Below are positions 34,801 through 39,409 of a stretch of 39,409 bases of DNA, piece after piece. The notes beneath the pieces were generated by a model. The model ran no database searches, had not been told where the DNA came from, and saw nothing but the letters and a program-made list of their open reading frames with translations. The DNA comes from an uncultured Bacteroidales bacterium. GTDB taxonomy: Bacteria > Bacteroidota > Bacteroidia > Bacteroidales > F082. The DNA lies in assembly GCA_937902805.1 (NCBI GenBank), contig CALEMB010000120.1, positions 1-39,409 on the forward strand, given 5' to 3'. How positions within the stretch are numbered: position 1 is the stretch's first letter; every line of letters begins with the position of its first letter. The position numbers and the translations under genes are program-made.

Positions 34801-36123
34801 CTGCCCACATGGAGCAACCGTCTCTGGCAATGCCTTTTTAAGGAGACCTTTGGCCATGATTACATTGACCATCAGTCGGATGTGAAAATGTGGGAAAAAA
34901 TCAACGAGGTGTCGGATGCCAGGATTTGGGATATCCGTAGGCAGCTGAAGCACGAACTGATTGTTTATCTTGGAGAGAAGATTAAAGAAGATATGCGGCA
35001 GCGTCAGGAAAGCCCGAAACTCATTATGCAGACCGTCAATAACTTGAACGAAAATGCCTTGATTGTTGGTTTTGCCCGTCGTTTCGCCACTTACAAACGC
35101 GCCCACCTGTTGTTTGGCAACTTGGAACGCCTCTCGAAACTTGTCAACGACCCGAAGCGCCCCGTCATATTCCTCTTTGCAGGTAAGGCGCATCCTAACG
35201 ACAAAGCAGGTCAAGATCTCATCAAAATGATCATAGACATCTCGCGCCGTCCTGAGTTTATTGGTAAGATATTGTTTATCAGTAACTATGATATGGAACT
35301 CGGTGCCCGCCTGACCAGTAGCGTGGATGTATGGCTCAACACGCCAACTCGTCCGTTGGAAGCCTCGGGTACGAGCGGTGAGAAAGCCGTGATGAACGGT
35401 GTACTGAACTTCTCTGTCCTTGACGGTTGGTGGGCTGAGGGTTATCGTCCCGATGCCGGCTGGGCCATTCAGGAAAAGCGAACCTATCAGAACCAGCAAT
35501 ATCAGGATGAGATGGATGCCGAGACAATTTATAACACGCTTGAAAATGAGATTGTCCCGCTTTATTACGCTCGCAACGTGCAAGAGATTCCGACAGGTTG
35601 GGTGGCAGCCATGAAGAAGTGCCTTAACGAAATTTCGCCGCGCTTTACGATGAAACGTATGATGGACGACTACTTCGAGCAGTATTACAACAAGCTGATC
35701 GAGCGCACCAACTGGATGCGTGCCAACCGTTACCAAAAGGCCTTTGAAATCAGTGCATGGAAGACGCGTGTGCGCAACAATTGGGACAAGGTGGAGGTGA
35801 AGTCATTGATTTTGCCCGACACCAATGTGCGTCCTTTGACCTTCGGTGAACAGTTCATTGCAGAAATTACTTTGCTTACGGCCGACCTTGAGCCTGGTGA
35901 CTTGGCCATTGAGCTGTTAATTGGCAGGAAGGACAATGATAATGAGGTGAAAATCAAGACGGTGGAGGAGATGAAGCGTGTCGACTCGGGCGATGGCTGG
36001 GTGAAGTATTACATCAAGTTGCCAATTACTCGTGCCGGGGTGTATGATTTCACTTTCCGTGTCTATCCTACCAACGCGATGCTGCCTCACCGACAGGACT
36101 TCCCGCTGGTGAAATGGATTTAA
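31897..36123 (+). CDS. glgP: Fusion of GT3 glycogen synthase and GT35 alpha-glucan phosphorylase
   Basis: A 1408-residue two-enzyme protein. Residues 1-545 form a GT3 (animal/yeast-type) glycogen synthase: ETSWEVCNMVGGIYTVLSTKS near the start, HFHEWMTGSG, TTHATYLGR and YYEPWGYTPLES with the E-x7-E pair Glu435/Glu443. A short linker (about 546-565) leads to a DUF3417 region (LSHNIWWCWN, from about 587) and a short-type GT35 phosphorylase. The latter has YFSMEYGL, IYSGGLGILAGDYMKQASD, HCNEGHAAF, FARRFATYKRAHLL and EASGTSGEKAVMNG with Lys1163 as the pyridoxal-phosphate lysine. A C-terminal beta domain (about 1290-1408) ends the protein. Both active sites look intact. One chain thus carries enzymes that build glucan from a nucleotide-glucose and break it down with phosphate to glucose-1-phosphate. 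A clear terminator follows. Confidence 0.94.
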   Translation: MKNPEYLFETSWEVCNMVGGIYTVLSTKSNTVHQLLGDHYITVGPDVVKEAHETLYFVEDNELFPEWRERALAQGLKFRIGRWKIQSSPIAILVDYTTLYQSKNEILTHLWDQYELDSIRGQWDYVEPVLFGYAAGQVIESFCNFFLQQTSNIVAHFHEWMTGSGVLYLKEHCPQIATVFTTHATYLGRAISGNGLPLYENLKSYLPSVMAMQFNIVSQQSMEQKAAKNADAFTTVSDITAQECEQFLYRKPDVITINGIDHPLRKDVEAFAELRKTSREKVLHIAETLCGEPIDRKCLMVINSGRYEFKNKGIDLFIEALRRLNEDKSLNRTVLGVIAVPSNIAGPSKDLQHRLDGSNSIMGHTDFPATHHVFDYENDAILNTLRNSGLQNDTNDKVKVMFVPAYLNGNDGIFNITYSEFLSAFDFSVFPSYYEPWGYTPLESISLGIPTLTTDVSGFGKFVNQYCSENDAVIVAHRQDGDANQVIDDIVNAMRRFLGMTEKGMAKVSESALKVAEKLLWKDLITSYKKAWDVALEKSGGRHYMMEPVPYADLMHEVVYHKNDTPSWKKVLVKPVYSEEIKKLEELSHNIWWCWNVDAIELFESIDPVAWKATEQNPVAMMEGLSVEQIASLESNEDFVGRLNRVYDKFKNYMSQPTQQKDLIAYFSMEYGLMKSLKIYSGGLGILAGDYMKQASDSNANMVGIGLLYRYGYFAQEISVSGEQRAEYIPQKFSQLPLQPVLNDKGEWILVSIAFPGRSVYAKAWRVDVGRVGLYLLDTDIDENSSEDRGITSRLYGGDPEMRIKQEMFLGVGGIRLLEALGLKPTIYHCNEGHAAFSGLERLRVYINKHNLDFDVALELVRTSTLFTTHTPVPAGHDAFEEHLIRTYMPHYANRMNISWERFMGLGRFNPSDPNEKFSMSVLATNLSQEVNGVSKIHGRVSREMFKSLWPGYFAEENHIGYVTNGVHLPTWSNRLWQCLFKETFGHDYIDHQSDVKMWEKINEVSDARIWDIRRQLKHELIVYLGEKIKEDMRQRQESPKLIMQTVNNLNENALIVGFARRFATYKRAHLLFGNLERLSKLVNDPKRPVIFLFAGKAHPNDKAGQDLIKMIIDISRRPEFIGKILFISNYDMELGARLTSSVDVWLNTPTRPLEASGTSGEKAVMNGVLNFSVLDGWWAEGYRPDAGWAIQEKRTYQNQQYQDEMDAETIYNTLENEIVPLYYARNVQEIPTGWVAAMKKCLNEISPRFTMKRMMDDYFEQYYNKLIERTNWMRANRYQKAFEISAWKTRVRNNWDKVEVKSLILPDTNVRPLTFGEQFIAEITLLTADLEPGDLAIELLIGRKDNDNEVKIKTVEEMKRVDSGDGWVKYYIKLPITRAGVYDFTFRVYPTNAMLPHRQDFPLVKWI

Positions 36124-36133
36124 ACCAAAATTG

Positions 36134-36162
36134 AAAGGTTGCAACATTGCAACCTTTTTTTT
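36134..36162 (+). terminator. Intrinsic terminator after the glycogen operon
   Basis: AAAGGTTGCAA, CA, TTGCAACCTTT form an 11-bp arm pair (with the innermost bases left as loop), followed at once by a run of T's ending at 36162. It starts 10 bases after the fusion gene stop and is the clearest rho-independent terminator in the window. Confidence 0.92.
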
Positions 36163-36178
36163 GTATGTGGAATTTGAT

Positions 36179-36186
36179 TATATTTG
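36179..36186 (+). promoter_or_regulatory. -7 promoter element for the nfeD-SPFH operon
   Basis: TATATTTG fits TAnnTTTG exactly and lies 22 bases before ATG 36209, just after the terminator. The -33 candidate TTTG at 36160-36163 is a little close. Confidence 0.65.
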
Positions 36187-36208
36187 CATCGTCAAAACAT
36201 AATAATCT

Positions 36209-36640
36209 ATGGAAGCATATCAAATTTGGCTTATTGCAGCCATCGCACTAGTTATCTTTGAGATTTGCTCTGCCACATTTGGAGCCATCTGTTTTGCCAT
36301 TGGAGCGGGCTTTTCGGCCCTTGCTGCTGGATTGGGTGCGGGTGTCACATGGCAGATTGTCATCTTTGCTGTCGTTTCGCTGCTCACATTCATTTTCCTA
36401 CGTCCTTTCATGCTGAAGTTCATGGATAGGAAATCAAAAGATGTGAAAACTAATGCAGAGGCAATCATCGGGCGCAAAGGTGTCGTGTCGGAACGCATCA
36501 ATGCGGAACAGCACACGGGTCGCGTGGCCATCGATGGCGACGACTGGAAAGCCGTGTCTGAAGATGGTTCCATTATCGAAAAAGGATCGTCCGTTGAAAT
36601 CGTCAAAATGGATAGTATAATAGTAACCGTAAAACAATAA
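36209..36640 (+). CDS. NfeD-like membrane protein
   Basis: A 143-residue protein of the short NfeD type. Two to three hydrophobic segments (about 5-25, 28-47 and 48-67) are followed by a soluble OB-fold domain (about 80-143) with IIGRKGVVSERINAEQHTGRVAIDGDDWKAVSEDG, the typical NfeD C-terminal pattern ending in a short beta-strand (IVTVKQ). The protease domain of long NfeD proteins is absent. NfeD proteins work with SPFH/stomatin proteins in membrane microdomains. The SPFH gene starts only five bases downstream, the classic pairing. Confidence 0.93.
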   Translation: MEAYQIWLIAAIALVIFEICSATFGAICFAIGAGFSALAAGLGAGVTWQIVIFAVVSLLTFIFLRPFMLKFMDRKSKDVKTNAEAIIGRKGVVSERINAEQHTGRVAIDGDDWKAVSEDGSIIEKGSSVEIVKMDSIIVTVKQ

Positions 36641-36645
36641 ACATC

Positions 36646-37602
36646 ATGACTGCTTTAAACATCTTCCTCATCGTATTGGTTGTCTTCGTCGTCATTTACG
36701 TCCTTAAGGGAATCAAGATCGTTTCCCAATCGGAATCGATGATTGTCGAACGCCTTGGCAAGTACAACCGCACCCTCAATGCTGGTATCAATGTCATCCT
36801 TCCCATCGTTGAACGGGCCAAAAGCACTTATTCACGCCGTCAGGACGGCAGACCGCATATCACCGACCATATTGATATGCGCGAGCAGGTGTATGACTTT
36901 GATAAACAGAGTGTTATTACCAAGGATAATGTGATGACTGAAATCAATGCCTTGTTGTATTTCCAGATAGTCGATCCGATGAAGGCCGTCTACGAAATTC
37001 AGAACCTGCCTTTGGCCATTGAGAAGTTGACCCAAACCACCCTGCGTAACGTGGTGGGTGAGATGGAACTTGACGAAACCCTGACCTCGCGTGACACCAT
37101 CAACTCTAAGCTCCGCAATGTGCTTGACGATGCCACGAACAAATGGGGTGTAAAAGTGAATCGTGTCGAACTGCAAGATATTACGCCTCCTGAGAGTATT
37201 CGCCGTACCATGGAACTTCAGATGCAGGCCGAACGTAACCGTCGTGCTGAAATCTTGAAGGCAGAAGGTGAGAAACAAGCTCAAATCCTGAACTCTGAAG
37301 GTGAGAAACAGGCTGAAATCAATGCTGCCGAGGCTGAGAAGCAGGCCAACATCCTTAAGGCCGAAGGTGAAGCCCGCGCTAAGGTACTACAGGCCGAAGC
37401 CGAAGCCGCTGCCATCCGCAACATTGCCGAAGCCGTCTCCGATCGTGGTGCCGATCCCGTCAACTACCTGTTGGCTGTCAAGTATATTGATACATTGAAA
37501 GAAGTGGCTGGCGGACAAGATAATAAGACGGTCTATCTGCCTTATGAAGCTACCAATCTATTAGGCTCACTGGGTGGCATCAAGGATATGTTTGCCAAGT
37601 AA
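36646..37602 (+). CDS. SPFH/Band 7 (stomatin-like, QmcA/paraslipin type) protein
   Basis: A 318-residue membrane-associated scaffold protein. One N-terminal helix (about 4-22) is followed by the SPFH domain (about 24-180: ESMIVERLGKYNRTLNAGINVILPIVERA; DNVMTEINALLYFQI; TTLRNVVGEMELDETLTSRD). Then comes a long charged coiled coil (about 195-265), with repeated Ala-Glu-Gly-Glu-Lys-Gln-Ala-like units. These units recur about every 11 residues (ILKAEGEKQAQ, ILNSEGEKQAE, INAAEAEKQAN, ILKAEGEARAK). The C-terminus (LLGSLGGIKDMF) is the conserved short end of this class. Such proteins form large ring-like assemblies with an NfeD partner; the exact role in Bacteroidetes is unknown. Confidence 0.94.
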   Translation: MTALNIFLIVLVVFVVIYVLKGIKIVSQSESMIVERLGKYNRTLNAGINVILPIVERAKSTYSRRQDGRPHITDHIDMREQVYDFDKQSVITKDNVMTEINALLYFQIVDPMKAVYEIQNLPLAIEKLTQTTLRNVVGEMELDETLTSRDTINSKLRNVLDDATNKWGVKVNRVELQDITPPESIRRTMELQMQAERNRRAEILKAEGEKQAQILNSEGEKQAEINAAEAEKQANILKAEGEARAKVLQAEAEAAAIRNIAEAVSDRGADPVNYLLAVKYIDTLKEVAGGQDNKTVYLPYEATNLLGSLGGIKDMFAK

Positions 37603-37628
37603 GTCGCTGACAACAAAAACGCAATTCT

Positions 37629-37850
37629 ATGTTTTCCTACAAGAAAGATTTGCATATTGGGAATATGATTCAACAAGAGATGGAAAAACAGGGGAGAACT
37701 GTGGCCTGGTTGGCTAAGTCCATCTATTGCGAAAAGTCGAACATTTACAAGCTGTTTAGGCGCGAAAGCATCGGCATCGACCAACTAATACGTATTTCGG
37801 AGGTGATGGGTCATGACTTTTTAGCCGATTGCTATGAGCAGCAACAGTGA
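37629..37850 (+). CDS. Small XRE-type helix-turn-helix protein
   Basis: A 73-residue protein made almost only of an HTH domain. HIGNMIQQEMEKQGRTVAWLAKSIYCEKSNIYKLFRRESIGIDQLIRISEVMG follows the XRE/Cro-like pattern: helix 2 about 24-31, recognition helix about 35-43, and helix 4 with LIRISEVMG. No effector domain is attached. It lies 26 bases after the SPFH gene, and its stop overlaps an in-frame GTG of the NUDIX gene. It is probably a local DNA-binding regulator; its target is unknown, and autoregulation of this operon would be the simplest guess. Confidence 0.8.
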   Translation: MFSYKKDLHIGNMIQQEMEKQGRTVAWLAKSIYCEKSNIYKLFRRESIGIDQLIRISEVMGHDFLADCYEQQQ

Positions 37851-37867
37851 TAAAAACGGGTCGCACC

Positions 37868-38365
37868 ATGGAAATCTTGGATTTGTACGACAAGGACCTG
37901 AAGTTTACGGGACAGACCATCGAGCGTGGACGACGTGTCCCTCCCGGTTTGATGATCCCCATCGTGGCTGTCTATGTCTACAATGACCAAGGGAAATATC
38001 TGATTCAAAAAGTGGCCCCACGAAAGGGCAATTACTATTCCACCACGGCAGGCCATGTGCAGAGTGGCGAGCGTGATTTTGCACAGGCTATGTTGCGTGA
38101 GATGAAGGAGGAAATCGGCCTCTCGGCAACGAAAAGCGAGTTGAAACTGGTGAAAATCAGGCGGTACGACTACAAGTTTACACTTCTTTATATGCTAAAA
38201 AGCAACGTCCCGGTTGAAATGCTGCGCCTGCAAAAGGACGAGGTTGACTCGGTGATGTGGATGAGCCACGAGGACATTGAGTTGCTCTGCAAAATGGGAC
38301 TTTTCAATAGGATTCATTACCAATTGCTGCTGGATTGCGAAGAAAGATTGCAAAACTGGCATTGA
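37868..38365 (+). CDS. NUDIX hydrolase
   Basis: A 165-residue hydrolase of nucleoside-diphosphate-linked compounds. The NUDIX helix is AGHVQSGERDFAQAMLREMKEEIGL. The REMKEE metal-binding core is intact. However, eight rather than seven residues lie between the Glu of GHVQSGE and the Arg of REMKEE, so the box is one residue longer than the usual GX5EX7REUXEEXGU. ATG 37868 (MEILDLYDKD) is the preferred start and resembles the beginning of YfcD/IPP-isomerase-like NUDIX proteins. GTG 37847, overlapping the previous TGA, would add seven residues and is possible. Substrate unknown. Confidence 0.85.
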   Translation: MEILDLYDKDLKFTGQTIERGRRVPPGLMIPIVAVYVYNDQGKYLIQKVAPRKGNYYSTTAGHVQSGERDFAQAMLREMKEEIGLSATKSELKLVKIRRYDYKFTLLYMLKSNVPVEMLRLQKDEVDSVMWMSHEDIELLCKMGLFNRIHYQLLLDCEERLQNWH

Positions 38366-38391
38366 TTGTTTTTCCGTTTCGTTATTTTGGT

Positions 38392-38415
38392 TATATTTGC
38401 AGCAAATTATTTTTG
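38392..38415 (+). promoter_or_regulatory. Two overlapping Bacteroidetes -7 elements before the acyl-CoA synthetase gene
   Basis: TATATTTG at 38392-38399 and TATTTTTG at 38408-38415 both match TAnnTTTG. They lie 39 and 23 bases before ATG 38439. One or both could start transcription of the acyl-CoA synthetase gene separately from the NUDIX gene. Confidence 0.55.
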
Positions 38416-38438
38416 TTGCAACAAATATCTGTATTGTT

Positions 38439-39409
38439 ATGATAGCAAGAGAATTACTTAACCCGAAAAGCATCGTCATTTGCGGTGCATCTAGTGACGT
38501 TCATAAACCTGGCGGAAAGTCGCTGAAGAACCTCTTGGAGAGCCCTTTCAAAGGCCAGGTCTACGCCGTTAACCCAAAAGAGACCGAAGTGCAGGGCGTG
38601 AAATGCTATGCCAAGGTCGAAGACTTGCCACAAGTGGATTGCGCTTTGTTGTGCATCGCCGCCAAGTTCTGTGCCCATACTGTGGACGTGCTGGCCAAGG
38701 AGAAAGGCTGCAAAGGTTTCATCATCATCAGTGCCGGATTCTCGGAGGAGAGCCACGAAGGCGCTGAGATTGAGAAACACATCGTTGACACCATCAACAG
38801 TGTGGGTGGCTCGTTGATTGGCCCCAACTGCACGGGCTTCCTCAACGTGAACTACGCTGGCTGTTTCGACACACCCATCCCGACGCTTGACCCTCATGGC
38901 GTCGACTTCATCACGGGTTCAGGTGCTACGGCCGTGTTTATCAAGGAATACGGCATTAGCAATGGCCTGAAGTTCAACAGTGTTTGGGCAGTGGGCAACA
39001 GCGCTCAGTTGGGCATTGAAGACGTGCTGGAGCACTTGGACGAGACCTTCGACCCTGAGAAGTCGTCGCGAGTCATCATGCTTTATATGGAGAAGATTGG
39101 TGATCCGCAGCGTTTGCTCAAGCATAGCCGTAACCTCATAAACAAAGGCTGCCACATCGCCGCCATCAAGAGTGGTGGTAGCGCTGCTGGTTCGCGTGCC
39201 GCTTCTTCACATACGGGTGCTTTGGCTACCAATGATGCCGCTGTGGATGCTTTGTTCCGCAAGGCAGGTATCGAGCGTTGCCAGAACCGTCAAGAGCTGA
39301 CTACTGTCTGCGGTGTCTTCATGCACCCCGAGATCAAAGGCAAGCGTTGCGCCGTGGTAACTCACGCTGGTGGCCCCGCCGTGATGCTCACCGACGTGCT
39401 TTCTAATGG
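38439..39409 (+). CDS. NDP-forming acyl-CoA synthetase (acetate-CoA ligase family), 3' truncated
   Basis: Open from ATG 38439 to the window end without a stop: 323 codons of a protein that is normally about 680-700 residues when both subunits are fused. It starts with the CoA-binding Rossmann domain (LLNPKSIVICGASSDVHKPGGKSLKNL, 6-32). A succinyl-CoA-ligase-like domain follows (GPNCTGFLNVN, TGSGATAVF, IMLYMEKIGDP). SSHTGALATNDAAVDALF contains His258, which matches the phospho-accepting catalytic His. The reaction is acyl-CoA + ADP + phosphate to acid + CoA + ATP, so it gives energy from acetyl-CoA or similar thioesters in fermentation. The ATP-grasp half would lie beyond the window. Confidence 0.92.
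   Translation, partial: MIARELLNPKSIVICGASSDVHKPGGKSLKNLLESPFKGQVYAVNPKETEVQGVKCYAKVEDLPQVDCALLCIAAKFCAHTVDVLAKEKGCKGFIIISAGFSEESHEGAEIEKHIVDTINSVGGSLIGPNCTGFLNVNYAGCFDTPIPTLDPHGVDFITGSGATAVFIKEYGISNGLKFNSVWAVGNSAQLGIEDVLEHLDETFDPEKSSRVIMLYMEKIGDPQRLLKHSRNLINKGCHIAAIKSGGSAAGSRAASSHTGALATNDAAVDALFRKAGIERCQNRQELTTVCGVFMHPEIKGKRCAVVTHAGGPAVMLTDVLSN

Noticed and set aside
34720..35736. 338-codon open frame on the minus strand within the phosphorylase half
   Set aside because: The + strand frame shows complete GT35 motifs throughout; the minus frame has no recognisable domain and is a codon-bias shadow.

Overview
This looks like a chromosomal contig from an uncultured or metagenome-assembled member of the Bacteroidales (Prevotella/Bacteroides-like). 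The signs are TAnnTTTG-type promoter elements, mostly weak Shine-Dalgarno sequences, Bacteroidetes-type polysaccharide export genes and a typical Bacteroidetes alpha-glucan operon. Bases 1-47 are not genomic: they match the Illumina TruSeq/P5 adapter with one extra G. Both ends cut through genes.

Region 1 (49-20334, all + strand) is a surface or exopolysaccharide locus. It starts with a truncated MBOAT O-acyltransferase and an SGNH-like partner. Then come at least nine glycosyltransferases (GT2, GT8, GT32, GT4, a GT-C membrane enzyme and a probable GT-D type), two left-handed beta-helix acetyltransferases, a FemAB/GNAT-type protein, a DUF354 GT-B-like protein and a polysaccharide-deacetylase-like protein. 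Many of these genes overlap by 1-4 bases (ATGA, GTGA, TAATG). After a promoter-like element near 16169 come the export lipoprotein (Wza-like), a BY-kinase/chain-length regulator (Wzc-like) and a PHP-type tyrosine phosphatase (CpsB-like). The kinase ends in an unusual (Gly-Tyr)n, Lys6 and His-rich tail encoded by a 12-bp tandem repeat. One GT2 gene has a -1 frameshift at an A6 tract, and one acetyltransferase carries a G9 and a G7 tract, so phase variation is possible. No flippase, clear Wzy polymerase or initiating sugar-phosphate transferase is visible.

Region 2 (20417-27260, - strand) is probably one transcription unit: a lipoprotein M3 metallopeptidase (Dcp-like) followed by two tandem paralogues that join a patatin lipase domain to an outer-membrane barrel. 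It converges on region 1 at a perfect 11-bp hairpin.

Region 3 (27387-36123, + strand) is an alpha-glucan (glycogen) operon, divergent from region 2: GH133-type debranching enzyme, GT4 synthase-like enzyme, GH57 enzyme, and a 1408-residue fusion of a GT3 glycogen synthase with a GT35 phosphorylase. A strong intrinsic terminator follows.

Region 4 (36209-39409, + strand) holds an NfeD-like protein, an SPFH/stomatin protein, a small XRE-type HTH protein, a NUDIX hydrolase and the 5' part of an NDP-forming acyl-CoA synthetase cut off by the window end. No tRNA, rRNA, CRISPR array, insertion sequence or att site was recognised. No gene-free stretch exceeds about 130 bases.
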